Shown here: piece after piece, positions 10,268-18,646 of the stretch
How the letters are laid out: each line of letters starts with the position of its first letter
How positions within the stretch are numbered: the first letter of the stretch is position 1
Assembly: GCF_001425865.1 (NCBI RefSeq)
Contig: NZ_LMDS01000001.1
Location: forward strand, 286,804 to 350,803
Origin: Rhizobacter sp. Root404
Lineage (GTDB): Bacteria; Pseudomonadota; Gammaproteobacteria; Burkholderiales; Burkholderiaceae_C
DNA: 64,000 nt
Direction of reading: 5' to 3'
Program-made: the position numbers and the translations under genes
Notes under the pieces: model-generated
The model's database searches: none
What the model was told of the DNA's origin: nothing
What the model saw: the letters and a program-made list of their open reading frames with translations, nothing else

Positions 10268-12004
10268 TCAGTGGATCGCGAGGGCCTGCTTCAACGCGGC
10301 GCGCAGCGCCTCGGGCGAAGGCTGGCGCCAGCGTGCGCAGACATGCTGGTCGGGCCGCAGCAGGTAGACGGTGCCAGGCAGCATGTCGTAGCGCTCGGCG
10401 ACAAAGCCGTCGTGGTCGACCAGGCTGGGCGCCACCTCGGCGTGGGCCGCCGCCTCGCACGGGCGGATGTGCACGACGCGCAGTGGCGCGAGGCCTTCGG
10501 CGGCCTGCGCAAGCGCTGCGGCCAGGCGGCCGGCCAACGCGTCGCCGTAGACCAGCGCGGTGAAGCCGTCGCCGAGTTCGCGAAGCAGCCAGCTCTCGCG
10601 GTCGTCGGCGCAGGTGACCGGCGCGTCGACCGCGGCCGCGCCCGGCCGCATCCGGCCTTCGAAATGCGCGGAGTCGGGCGTGTTCAGCGGCGACCGGTCG
10701 AGCGTGGCCGGCACCGAGAGCCGGCCGCTGTTGACCAGTGTGCGCGCGAACGGATGCTCGCGCGACAGGTCGAGCACCGCGTCGCGGAACAGGCGGCTGA
10801 TCTCGCTCTTCGGCGTGATGAAGTCGGTGGCGCGGGTCGAGTTCAGGATGTTCTCGTCGGCGGCATCCTCGCGTTCGCGGGCGTAGCTGTCGAGCAGTGC
10901 GTCGCCGGCCCGGCCGCCGAGCACCAGCGCGAGCTTCCAGGCCAAGTTGTCCGCGTCCTGCACGCCCGAGTTCGCGCCCCGCGCGCCGAACGGCGAGACG
11001 CCGTGCGCGGCGTCGCCGGCGAACAGCACGCGGCCGACGCGGAAGTGCGCCATGCGCGTGCACGCGAACGTGTACACGCTGGCCCATTCGAGCTCGAATT
11101 GCACGTCCTCGCCCAGCAGGGCCTTGACCCGCGGGATGATGTTCTCGGGTCGCTTCTCGACTTCCGGGTCGGCGTCCCAGCCAAGCTGGAAGTCGATGCG
11201 CCAGACGCCGTCGGGCTGCATGTGGAGCAACACGCTCTGCTTCGGGTGGAACGCCGGGTCGAACCAGAACCAGCGCTCGGCCGGGCGGTCCAGCTTCATC
11301 TTCACATCGGCGATCAGGAAGCGGTCGCGGAACACGCGGCCGGTGCTTTGCTGGCCGGTCAGTTCGCGCAGCGTCGAACGGCTGCCGTCGCAGGCGACGA
11401 CGTGGTCGGCGCGCAGGCGGTACGGACCGTCCGGCGTCTCGATCGTCAGCAGCGCGTGATCGGCGTGCTGCTCGATCCCGGCGACCTTGTGCTTCCAGCG
11501 CAGGTCGATCAGCGGCAGTTCGGCCGCGCGCTGCGCGAGGTAGCCCTCGACGTAGTACTGCTGCAGGTTGATGAACGCCGGCCGTTGCTCGGTAAGCCTC
11601 CGCGCTCCGCGCTCCGTTCGCCCCTGGCGCGGCCCGGCGGGCTCACCCCCGGGCTCGGCGAGCAGGTCGAACTGGTAGACCTGCGCGTCGCGGAAGAACA
11701 CCTTGCCGACGTTCCACGACACGCCTTTGTCGACCATGCGCTGGCCGCAGCCGAGCCGGTCGAAGATTTCGAGCGTGCGCTTGGCGAAGCAGATCGCGCG
11801 CGAGCCGGTCGACAACGTGTTGTCGTTGTCGAGCAGCACGACGGGCACGCCACGCTGCGCCAAGTCGATCGCGAGCGTCAGGCCGACCGGCCCGGCGCCG
11901 ACGACGACGACCGGATGGCGCGGCGGCTCGGCCGCGTGCTGGTCGGCGTGGCGCGTCGGGTCGAAGCGCAGCGACTGGAAATCGACATCCGCCACGGACT
12001 GCAT
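10268..12004 (-). CDS. FAD-dependent aromatic monooxygenase (class A, MhpA-like)
   Basis: The 578-residue flavoprotein hydroxylase has the N-terminal FAD loop VVVVGAGPVGLTLAIDLA, the middle DG motif VACDGSRSTLREL, the GD motif VLFAGDAAHGVSPFGARGANSG, and a C-terminal thioredoxin-like domain. Family members hydroxylate phenolic acids with NAD(P)H and O2. The position upstream of hmgA suggests that it feeds homogentisate, for example from a hydroxyphenylacetate, but the substrate is not proven. About 20 residues rich in Arg and Gly (EPAGPRQGRTERGARRLTE, near residue 125) interrupt the region before PAFINLQQYYVEGYL. They look like inserted repeat DNA translated in frame, and may or may not be tolerated. 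Confidence 0.9.
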   Translation of the reverse strand: MQSVADVDFQSLRFDPTRHADQHAAEPPRHPVVVVGAGPVGLTLAIDLAQRGVPVVLLDNDNTLSTGSRAICFAKRTLEIFDRLGCGQRMVDKGVSWNVGKVFFRDAQVYQFDLLAEPGGEPAGPRQGRTERGARRLTEQRPAFINLQQYYVEGYLAQRAAELPLIDLRWKHKVAGIEQHADHALLTIETPDGPYRLRADHVVACDGSRSTLRELTGQQSTGRVFRDRFLIADVKMKLDRPAERWFWFDPAFHPKQSVLLHMQPDGVWRIDFQLGWDADPEVEKRPENIIPRVKALLGEDVQFELEWASVYTFACTRMAHFRVGRVLFAGDAAHGVSPFGARGANSGVQDADNLAWKLALVLGGRAGDALLDSYAREREDAADENILNSTRATDFITPKSEISRLFRDAVLDLSREHPFARTLVNSGRLSVPATLDRSPLNTPDSAHFEGRMRPGAAAVDAPVTCADDRESWLLRELGDGFTALVYGDALAGRLAAALAQAAEGLAPLRVVHIRPCEAAAHAEVAPSLVDHDGFVAERYDMLPGTVYLLRPDQHVCARWRQPSPEALRAALKQALAIH

Positions 12005-12008
12005 GGCA

Positions 12009-12968
12009 TCAGCTTTCCAGCGCGTGCCACATCTCGATGTCGCGCTCGGCGGTCCAGATGCGCGGGTCGGGGTACTTGGTGACCTCGTCGTAGCAGCGGG
12101 TCACGTCGAACGGCATGCAGTGGTCGAAGATGACCCAGTGGCCGTACTTCGGCTTCAACTTCGCGAACGTCTCCTTGTAGACCGCGTTCAGGTCCTTGCC
12201 CGCGGCGACGCCGGCCTGCACGCTGGCGCGCACGTCGGCGATGAAGCCGGCCGTGCTCGACAGGCCGGCCTGGACCTGGGCCTCGCCCTTCAACGCTGGG
12301 CCCCGGCCGGGCACGAGCGCGAGCGGCTTCAGCGCCGCGACGTTCTCGAGCGTCTTCGGCCAATCGTTGAAATACGCGTCCCCGGCGTAAGGCGTGGCGT
12401 CGAACTCGACCAGGTCGCCGCTGAGCAGCGTGCGCTCCTGCGGCAGCCAGACGACGGTGTCACCCTTGGTGTGGCCACGGCCCAGCTGCAGCAGCTGCAC
12501 TTCCAGCTTGCCGAGCCACAGCGTCAGCTTGCCGGTGAAGGACATCGTCGGCCAGGTCATGCCGGGCGGCACGGTCTCGACGTTGCTGAACAGGCGCGGG
12601 AAGCGGCCGATCTCGCTGGCCTTGTCCTGCTCGCCGCGCTCGACGATCAGGTCGTAGGTGTCCTGGCTGGCCAGGATCTGCTGCGCGCCGTAGGCCGAGG
12701 CGCCGAGCACACGCACCGCGTGGTAGTGGGTCAGCACGACGTACTTGATCGGCTTGTCGGTGACCTCGCGGATCCGGCGGATCACGTCGGCGGCCATCGC
12801 GGGAGTGGCCTGCGTGTCGGCGACCAGCACTGCGTCGTCGCCGATGATGATTCCGGTGTTCGGATCGCCTTCGGCGGTGTAGGCCCAGGCGTGTTCGGAA
12901 AGCTGCTCGAAGGTGACCTTCTTCTCCTCGAGGTCGGCTTGGCTGGCGAACTTTTTCGGCTGGCTCAT
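12009..12968 (-). CDS. MBL-fold metallohydrolase-like protein of the homogentisate operon
   Basis: The 319-residue protein has the metallo-beta-lactamase fold: DDAVLVADTQ, the first metal loop THYHAVRVLGASAY, the second loop GRGHTKGD, the Asp segment TLLSGDLVEF, and a late His in FDHCMPFD. The first loop departs from the usual HxHxDH because the DH pair is replaced by VR, so the second metal site is probably altered. It is cytosolic, with no signal peptide. It is first in the operon, divergent from the IclR regulator and 4 bp before the monooxygenase. The reaction is unknown; a hydrolase or lactonase of an aromatic intermediate is one possibility. Confidence 0.8.
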   Translation of the reverse strand: MSQPKKFASQADLEEKKVTFEQLSEHAWAYTAEGDPNTGIIIGDDAVLVADTQATPAMAADVIRRIREVTDKPIKYVVLTHYHAVRVLGASAYGAQQILASQDTYDLIVERGEQDKASEIGRFPRLFSNVETVPPGMTWPTMSFTGKLTLWLGKLEVQLLQLGRGHTKGDTVVWLPQERTLLSGDLVEFDATPYAGDAYFNDWPKTLENVAALKPLALVPGRGPALKGEAQVQAGLSSTAGFIADVRASVQAGVAAGKDLNAVYKETFAKLKPKYGHWVIFDHCMPFDVTRCYDEVTKYPDPRIWTAERDIEMWHALES

Positions 12969-13021
12969 CGGGTCTCCTGCGGCAGCGGCGGGGTGTCTTG
13001 GCGAAAATCCGAGTCTAGTGG

Positions 13022-13048
13022 AATCGTTAGATGATGTCTAATACGATT
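13022..13048. promoter_or_regulatory. Probable IclR operator in the divergent intergenic region
   Basis: An interrupted palindrome consists of TTAGA-TGATG-TCTAA (13027-13041) flanked by AATCG on the left and CGATT on the right, with two extra bases on the right side. It lies between the divergent MBL gene and the IclR gene and just upstream of the chosen IclR start. IclR-family proteins bind palindromes of about this size in such positions. The link to this regulator is inferred from location. Confidence 0.55.
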
Positions 13049-13078
13049 TGTGATGAACTGATTCGAGGCGACCGGAAG

Positions 13079-13918
13079 ATGGACGAGAGCGCTGACAAGA
13101 TCGACCGTGCGCAGCGCGGCATCCAGAGCATCGAGGTCGGCGGGCAGGTGCTCATCGCGCTCGCCCACCACGGCCGGCCGATGGCGCTGAAGGACCTGGC
13201 GCGCGAGGCCGGCATGGCGCCGGCGAAGGCCCATCCGTACCTCGTCAGCTTCGCCCGGATCGGCCTGATCGCGCAGGACGACGAGAGCGGCATGTACTTC
13301 CTCGGGCCGCTCGCGCTGCAGCTTGGCCTGATCAGCCTGCAGCAGGCGAACCCGGTGCAGGTCGCGACGCCGTTGATCAGCGAACTGGCGCTGCAACTGG
13401 GCCACACCGTGGCGCTCGCCGTCTGGGGCACGCGGGGCGCGACGATCGTGCGCCTGGCCGAGTCGCCCGCGGCGGTGCACGTGAACATGCGCCACGGCAC
13501 CGTGTTCTCGCTCGCCAACACGGCCTCCGGCCGGCTGTTCGCGGCCTACCAGCCGGCGGCGCAGGCGCGTGCCGGGCTCGAGCAGGAGCGCAAGGGCATC
13601 AAGTCGCAGCCTGCACCCGTGGTGGCCGGCATGCCCGCGCCCGCGCCATTGCCGAGTTGGACCGCGTTCGAGCAGCAACTCGCCGAGGTGCGCGCGCACG
13701 GTCTGTCGAGGTCGGTCGGTGAGGTCGTGCCAGGCATCAACGCGATGGCGGCGCCAGTGTTCGACCACACCGGCGCCATGGTGCTGTCGATCACGGCGAT
13801 CGGGCCGGCGGGCGTCTTCGACACCGCGTGGCATGGTGCACCCGCACGTGCGTTGCGCGTCGCGGCGGATGCGGTCTCGCAGCGGCTGGGTGCCGCGGGG
13901 CTGGCCGCGCAGGCCTGA
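13079..13918 (+). CDS. IclR-family transcriptional regulator
   Basis: The 279-residue product has an N-terminal winged helix-turn-helix (about residues 10-75: GIQSIEVGGQVLIALAHHG, then MALKDLAREAGMAPAKAHPYLVSFARIGLI) and a C-terminal IclR effector-binding domain (VWGTRGATIVRL, NTASGRLFAAY, INAMAAPVFDHTGAMVLSITAIGP). The ATG at 13079 was chosen over the longer ATG at 13031 because the latter starts inside the palindrome and adds a non-homologous tail. It is divergent from the homogentisate operon and is its likely regulator, repressor or activator, with an aromatic acid as effector. Confidence 0.9.
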   Translation: MDESADKIDRAQRGIQSIEVGGQVLIALAHHGRPMALKDLAREAGMAPAKAHPYLVSFARIGLIAQDDESGMYFLGPLALQLGLISLQQANPVQVATPLISELALQLGHTVALAVWGTRGATIVRLAESPAAVHVNMRHGTVFSLANTASGRLFAAYQPAAQARAGLEQERKGIKSQPAPVVAGMPAPAPLPSWTAFEQQLAEVRAHGLSRSVGEVVPGINAMAAPVFDHTGAMVLSITAIGPAGVFDTAWHGAPARALRVAADAVSQRLGAAGLAAQA

Positions 13919-13938
13919 TCAGCGCACGCGCCGCACGA

Positions 13939-14496
13939 TCAACCCGCGCTGCTCATCTTCGCAGCGACGTCGTCCGTCGAATTGCTCCGACCGAGCATCT
14001 GCGAGCCGAGCAACGCGCCGATGGCGCCCATCACGACGGACACCCACAGCGGATTGGCGCGGGCGATGTCCGCCGCCGCGTTGATTTTCGGTCCGACCTG
14101 ATCGAGCGCGGCCTGGGCCTGCTCGCGCACGGTGCTCCAGGCTTCGCTCGCCTTCTCCGCCACGTCGTTGGTGGTGCGACGCGCCTCCTTCGGGGACGGC
14201 AGCGCCGCGCTCAGCTTGCGGCCGAGATCGCTGATCTGCGCGCGCAGTTCGTCCAGTGCGTCGCCGGCGCTCTCGCGGGTCGAGCGCGGGACCGTGCGCA
14301 GCACGCTGGGGGCGGAAGGACGGTCGTCGCGCGCCGCCACCGAGATCAACGCGATGAGTCCGGCGCCGATCGCGGCCGAAGTCAACACTGCTGCCAGCGG
14401 GTACTCGTTGACGATGTCGCTGACGGCCTCGGCCGCGCTGGTGGGCACATTGGCGGATGCGTCGCTGTCGTCGGTGTAGGTCGGGTCGAGGTTCAT
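13939..14496 (-). CDS. Membrane-anchored coiled-coil protein, YqjD/ElaB-like in organisation
   Basis: The product has 185 residues: an acidic N terminus, a hydrophobic segment at about 33-52 (LAAVLTSAAIGAGLIALISV), a helical heptad-like middle (ELRAQISDLGRKLSAAL, EKASEAWSTVREQAQAALDQVG), and a second hydrophobic segment near 150-168 (PLWVSVVMGAIGALLGSQML). The arrangement recalls stress-induced inner-membrane proteins such as ElaB/YqjD, but the similarity is general. GGAGC precedes the ATG. It converges on the IclR gene with a 20-bp gap. Confidence 0.6.
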   Translation of the reverse strand: MNLDPTYTDDSDASANVPTSAAEAVSDIVNEYPLAAVLTSAAIGAGLIALISVAARDDRPSAPSVLRTVPRSTRESAGDALDELRAQISDLGRKLSAALPSPKEARRTTNDVAEKASEAWSTVREQAQAALDQVGPKINAAADIARANPLWVSVVMGAIGALLGSQMLGRSNSTDDVAAKMSSAG

Positions 14497-14631
14497 GGCA
14501 GCTCCGGGAAAGTGGGCCGTGCGGCGCGACGGCGATGCGCCATCCTGCCCGCACCCGAGGCGCGGGGGTGCAAGTCGAAGGCGCGATGAATTGCAGGACG
14601 CGTCCGACGCCGACCGGTCAGCGGGCCGGCA

Positions 14632-15117
14632 TCACGCGATCCGCAGTGCCCGGTCGGCCGACCACCTGCCGGCGCCGCGCCCGGTCAGGTACAGCAGCAA
14701 TGCGGCCCATGACAGGTGCGTCGGCCACGCATCCGGGTACACGAACAACTGGATCGTCAGCGTCATGCCGAGCAGCGCCAGCGCCGAGAGCCGCGTCAGG
14801 AGTCCCAGCACGAGCAGGATCGGGAACAGGTGCTCGGCATACGTGGCCAGATGCGCCGCGATCTCCGGCGGCACGAGCGGCAGCCGGTACTCGGTGCGGA
14901 ACAGCTCGAAAGTGCTGGCGGTGATGGTCAGCAGCCCCTCGACCTTGGTGCGGCCGGACAGGAAGAAGATCGCCGCGATCGCCAGGCGGCAGGCGACCGC
15001 CAGCAGGTCGTGGCCGATCCGGCGCGAGAGTCCTTCCGCGAGGCCGTTCCAGCGTGCGCGCAGGCCGCGGGGCGCGTTCGCGAGCGTCGTGGCGGTGGCC
15101 GTGGTCGATGGGTTCAT
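14632..15117 (-). CDS. bufD: DoxX-family membrane protein of the bufferin-type cluster (BufD-like)
   Basis: The 161-residue DoxX protein has four hydrophobic helices ([73 protein letters not shown]). The start ATG overlaps the stop of the DUF2063 gene (ATGA). In known bufferin and oxazolin-type clusters a DoxX protein is the last of the four genes. Its role is not settled; it may serve the redox chemistry or the export of the modified peptide. Confidence 0.85.
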   Translation of the reverse strand: MNPSTTATATTLANAPRGLRARWNGLAEGLSRRIGHDLLAVACRLAIAAIFFLSGRTKVEGLLTITASTFELFRTEYRLPLVPPEIAAHLATYAEHLFPILLVLGLLTRLSALALLGMTLTIQLFVYPDAWPTHLSWAALLLYLTGRGAGRWSADRALRIA

Positions 15118-15884
15118 GGGTGGTTTCCGTTGTTTGGGGTCGGGCCGACGGTCAACGCGCCGGCCGACAGGAGTTGTGAAAGCAGGGCCGCGATGTCGAG
15201 CTCGGGCGCGTGGCCGAGTGCCGCGCTGGCCGCCTGGGCCAGCGTCTGCCCGTCCGCACAGGCGTCGAGGAAGACGCAGCCGCTGGCCTCGAGCGGCTGC
15301 CGCTGCACATCGGCTGCCGGGCGCGTCAGCAACGCGCCTTCGCCATGCCAGACGAATGCACCGGGCGGATCGATGCCTTGTCGGCTGGTCGACCAGATCG
15401 AATAGACCGGCAGGTCGGCGACATGGCACCAGCGCGCGGCCGGGTGCGGCGCGAGTCGTGTCGCGCCGAGCTGCTCGGGCGACAGTTGCGCGAGCCGGGC
15501 CGCCTCGACCGCGCTCGCGTCCGCGGCAGTGTGCGCTTCGATCCAGAGCCGGTCGAGACGGGCGACGCCGGGCAAATAGGGCAGTTCGCGCGCCGGCTCG
15601 AACCCGGCGAGGAAGTCCGCGAAGCGTTCGCCGTACATCAGCAGCCGGCCATCGTGCGGCGGGTCGGTCCGGACGTAGGTCGCCGAGGCGGCGCGGAACC
15701 AGTCGCTGCCGACCAGCCGCGCCACGCTCGGGAAGTTCGCCTGCAGCGCATCGATGCAGCCGCTCATCACGGTGTTGCGGCAGACCGCGAACGCCGGTTG
15801 CGCGGCGAGCGCCGACGACGCGAGCGGATCGAACAGCGACGCGACGAAGTCGGCCTGGAACGCCGCAAGAGACGACCCGCTCAC
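15114..15884 (-). CDS. bufC: DUF2063 partner protein of the MNIO enzyme (BufC/HvfC-like)
   Basis: The product has about 256 residues. The N-terminal DUF2063 domain is recognised by [43 protein letters not shown], and the segment around the RTDPPHDG motif. DUF2063 proteins bind the leader of the precursor peptide and present it to the DUF692 oxygenase, as TglI-like and HvfC-like partners do. The GTG at 15884 overlaps the stop of the DUF692 gene (GTGA); an ATG at 15893 would add three residues. It overlaps bufD by four bases, so bufB-bufC-bufD are translationally coupled. Confidence 0.88.
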   Translation of the reverse strand: MSGSSLAAFQADFVASLFDPLASSALAAQPAFAVCRNTVMSGCIDALQANFPSVARLVGSDWFRAASATYVRTDPPHDGRLLMYGERFADFLAGFEPARELPYLPGVARLDRLWIEAHTAADASAVEAARLAQLSPEQLGATRLAPHPAARWCHVADLPVYSIWSTSRQGIDPPGAFVWHGEGALLTRPAADVQRQPLEASGCVFLDACADGQTLAQAASAALGHAPELDIAALLSQLLSAGALTVGPTPNNGNHP

Positions 15885-16729
15885 GGCGCGCATCCGCACG
15901 TTTCGGCGAGGCGCCTCAGCTCGGCGGCGGCCTGCGCGCCTTCGGCCAGCAGCACCTCGAACGCGGGCAGATTGCCGTCCCGTTCGATCAGCGTCGGGCG
16001 GGCTCCGACGCGCTCGATCAGGTGCCGGTAGAGGCGCCACACGTCGGGAGCGACCGGCGCGTCATGCGAGTCGATCAGCAGCGCCTCACCGTGCACGGCG
16101 TCCGCCGTGTGACCGGCGAGGTGGACCTCGACGATGCTGTCGGCCGGGAACGCGTCGAGGTAGGCGCGGGCGTCGAAGGCGAGGTTGCGCGACGAGACGA
16201 ACACGTTGTTGACGTCGAGCAGCAGCGTGCAGCCGGTGCGCCGCACCAGTTCGCGCAGAAAGCCGATCTCGTCCCACGCGTGGCCGTCGATGCGCAGATA
16301 GTGCGACGGGTTCTCGATCGCGATCGTCCGGCCGAGCGCCGACTGCAGCTGGTCGATGTGCGACGCGATGCGGCGCAGTGCCTCGTCGCTGCGCGGGAAA
16401 GGGAGGAGGTCCGGCAGGTGCATGCCGTCCCAGGCGGACCACGCCAGGTGCTCCGACACCAGCGCCGGCTCGACGCGCCGCACCAGCGCGGCCAGCCGCG
16501 CCAGGTGCGCCGTGTCGAGCGGTGCCGCGCCGGCTAGCGACAGCGACACGCCGTGCAGCGACAGCGGATGCGCCCCGCGGAGGGCATCCAGCAGCCGCAG
16601 GCGAGGCCCGCCGGGCACGAGGTAGTTCTCCGCATGCACCTCGAACCACAGGCCTGCGGCCGTGCACGCGAGTGCCTCGTCGACGTGCTCGGGCTTGAAC
16701 CCGAGGCCCGCAAGCAGGGGCGAGGTCAT
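15881..16729 (-). CDS. bufB: DUF692/MNIO peptide-modifying oxygenase (BufB-like)
   Basis: The 282-residue TIM-barrel enzyme belongs to the multinuclear non-haem iron family that includes MbnB, TglH and HvfB. Metal and substrate residues are in conserved places: [67 protein letters not shown]. Such enzymes oxidise cysteines of a RiPP precursor to oxazolone/thioamide or thiooxazole groups that bind copper. The gene lies 17 bp after the Cys-rich precursor and overlaps bufC. It starts with ATG and is normal in length. Confidence 0.92.
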   Translation of the reverse strand: MTSPLLAGLGFKPEHVDEALACTAAGLWFEVHAENYLVPGGPRLRLLDALRGAHPLSLHGVSLSLAGAAPLDTAHLARLAALVRRVEPALVSEHLAWSAWDGMHLPDLLPFPRSDEALRRIASHIDQLQSALGRTIAIENPSHYLRIDGHAWDEIGFLRELVRRTGCTLLLDVNNVFVSSRNLAFDARAYLDAFPADSIVEVHLAGHTADAVHGEALLIDSHDAPVAPDVWRLYRHLIERVGARPTLIERDGNLPAFEVLLAEGAQAAAELRRLAETCGCAP

Positions 16730-16746
16730 GCCCGCAGCCCGGTGGG

Positions 16747-17037
16747 TCAGGACTTGATCTCGGTCAGCGAGCCGGTGCCCTTCGGCGTCTTCATCGTCGT
16801 GCAGGTGCCGGCCGGCACGTTCTTCCAGGCGTTGCCCTGGTAGTCCATCTTCGACGTGCCCGCGCAGGTGGTGCCGGCGCCGGCCTTGCAGTCGTTCTTG
16901 CCCGCGAGAGACACGCCGTAGCACTTCTCCATGCTGGCGGCCATCTTGTCGGCCATGGGCTTGCTGTCCTGCGCCATGGCGGCGCCGGCGGCGAGTGCAG
17001 ACAGGGTGAAGGCGGTGATGGCGATCGAACGGTTCAT
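16747..17037 (-). CDS. bufA: DUF2282 cysteine-rich RiPP precursor (bufferin-type, BufA1-like)
   Basis: The 96-residue secreted peptide precursor has a signal peptide at residues 1-22 ending in AAMA and a mature part with four cysteines at 39, 50, 58 and 79, in [30 protein letters not shown] and PAGTCT. This is the DUF2282 pattern of bufferins, copper-binding peptides modified by DUF692 enzymes. The unusually long leader is a Sec signal, so modification should precede or accompany export to the periplasm. A good ribosome site (GGAG) and an ECF-like promoter precede it. It is first in the order bufA-bufB-bufC-bufD. Confidence 0.9.
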   Translation of the reverse strand: MNRSIAITAFTLSALAAGAAMAQDSKPMADKMAASMEKCYGVSLAGKNDCKAGAGTTCAGTSKMDYQGNAWKNVPAGTCTTMKTPKGTGSLTEIKS

Positions 17038-17088
17038 GTGAAGCTCCGGTGGTTGATGGGGAACGCGCCCGACGGCACGCTCGCCACT

Positions 17089-17116
17089 AACTCGTTCGAA
17101 CCGGGCTTCGGGTTAC
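17089..17116 (-). promoter_or_regulatory. ECF-sigma-like promoter of the bufferin-type operon
   Basis: On the minus strand GTAACC (17116-17111) is followed after exactly 16 bases by CGAGTT (17094-17089), about 50 bases before the bufA start. ECF promoters have an AAC-containing -35 box and a CG-containing -10 box at this spacing. As I recall it, the motif used by the copper-responsive SigF group of Caulobacter is GTAACC, 16 bases, CGAA. No ECF sigma or anti-sigma gene lies nearby. Confidence 0.45.
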
Positions 17117-17155
17117 ACCGCCACACGCAAAATTTTTGCGCCATGATTGCCGGCT

Positions 17156-18511
17156 TCAGCGCAGCGCGTCGTCGGCGGCGCGGCGCAGGCCGATTGCCAG
17201 ACCGACCGACACCAGCACCAGGCCGATCACCAGCCCGATCCAGAACCCGAACACGCGCATCGGCTCGCCGTCCAGGCCGTGGTACCCGAGCCAGGTACCG
17301 ATCGGCACGCCCACTGCCCAGAACGCGCCCAGCATCAGCACCATCGGCATCAGCGTGATCTTGTAGCCGCGCAGCGCACCGATCGCGCAGACCTGGGTCG
17401 CGTCGAACAGCTGCCAGAACGCCGCGAACAGCAGCAGCGTGGCCGCGAGTGCACGCACCGCAGCGTCGGCGCTGTAGACCGCCGCGATCTGGTGCCGCAG
17501 CAGGATGATCGGCACGATCGCGAGCGCCGCGATCACGAGTCCGAGCGCAATGCCGATCCACGCGACCCGTTGGGCGGCGAGCGGGTCGCGCGCGCCGAGC
17601 GACTGGCCGACGCGGATCGTGATCGCCGCCGACAGGCCCATCGGCAGCATGAACACCATCGCGGCAAAGTTCAGCGCGATCTGGTGCGCCGCGATCTGCA
17701 CCTCGCCAAAGCGGCCGACCAGCACCGCGATGCTGGAGAACGCCGCGACCTCCGCGAACCCGGTGGTCCCCATCGGCACGCCCAGCCGCAACAGGCGCAA
17801 TTGCGCCGCGCGGGTCGGCAGCGCCCAGTCGCGCCACAGGTAGTACGGCTTGTAGGCTGCGGCCCGGCGCGTCCAGAAGAACAGCAACAGCAGGCCGACC
17901 CACATGCCGATACCGGTCGCCCAGCCGCAGCCGGCGCCGCCCATGGCCGGCAGCCCGAAGTGGCCGTAGATCAAGACCCAGTTGAGCAGCGCGTTGACGC
18001 CGAGGGCAACGAACGACAGCACCATGATCGGCGTCGTCTGGTTGATGCTCGACGAGTAGAACGCCAGCGACCGGTAGACCAGCGCAGCCGGCATGCCCAG
18101 GCCGATGCCCCACAGGAACACCGTGGTGCGTTCCGCGAGGTGGGGCTCGATGCCGGCGAAGGTCAGCACCGCCGGGGCGAACGGCACGAGCAGCAGCGGC
18201 GCGAGGCCGAACAGCGCGGCCAGCCAGATGCCCTCGCGCGCGTCGCGCACCACGGCCGCGTGGTCGCGCGCGCCCACGTGGTGGGCGATGATCGGCGAGA
18301 CCGCCTGCACCGTGCTCGACAGGCCGACGAACATCGGGATCCAGAGTGCGACGCCGATCGCGACGACCGCCTGCTCGGCCGCGCCGGCGTGGCCCGACAT
18401 CACGGTGTCGAGGAAGCCGACGAGGATCTGCGCGATCTGCGACAGGATGATCGGGCTCGCGAGGCGCAGCAGCGAGCGGCTCTCGCGAATGAATCGGGCA
18501 GACGGGGTCAT
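17156..18511 (-). CDS. MATE-family multidrug/sodium antiporter (NorM-like)
   Basis: The 451-residue inner-membrane exporter has twelve predicted helices in two related halves. The first half begins LLRLASPIILSQIAQILVGFLDTVMSGHAG, a classic MATE start, and the second contains RLGVPMGTTGFAEVAAFSSIAVLVGRFGEVQIAAHQIALNF. The start is the ATG at 18511, directly before TPSARFIRESRSLL. It is divergent from tctC (135 bp between starts) and ends 118 bp from the bufA start. Substrates cannot be inferred. Confidence 0.92.
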   Translation of the reverse strand: MTPSARFIRESRSLLRLASPIILSQIAQILVGFLDTVMSGHAGAAEQAVVAIGVALWIPMFVGLSSTVQAVSPIIAHHVGARDHAAVVRDAREGIWLAALFGLAPLLLVPFAPAVLTFAGIEPHLAERTTVFLWGIGLGMPAALVYRSLAFYSSSINQTTPIMVLSFVALGVNALLNWVLIYGHFGLPAMGGAGCGWATGIGMWVGLLLLFFWTRRAAAYKPYYLWRDWALPTRAAQLRLLRLGVPMGTTGFAEVAAFSSIAVLVGRFGEVQIAAHQIALNFAAMVFMLPMGLSAAITIRVGQSLGARDPLAAQRVAWIGIALGLVIAALAIVPIILLRHQIAAVYSADAAVRALAATLLLFAAFWQLFDATQVCAIGALRGYKITLMPMVLMLGAFWAVGVPIGTWLGYHGLDGEPMRVFGFWIGLVIGLVLVSVGLAIGLRRAADDALR

Positions 18512-18646
18512 CGGGAAGGGACGGAAGGACAGCCCGCGATGATGGCGCACTCCCGAGTCCGCGGTTAGGGTCGGCCCGGTGGCGCGCTCGGCACCGAGCA
18601 CGCACAGTCCACCGGTTCTTCCATCGAACCTCCCGGAGACGCATTC

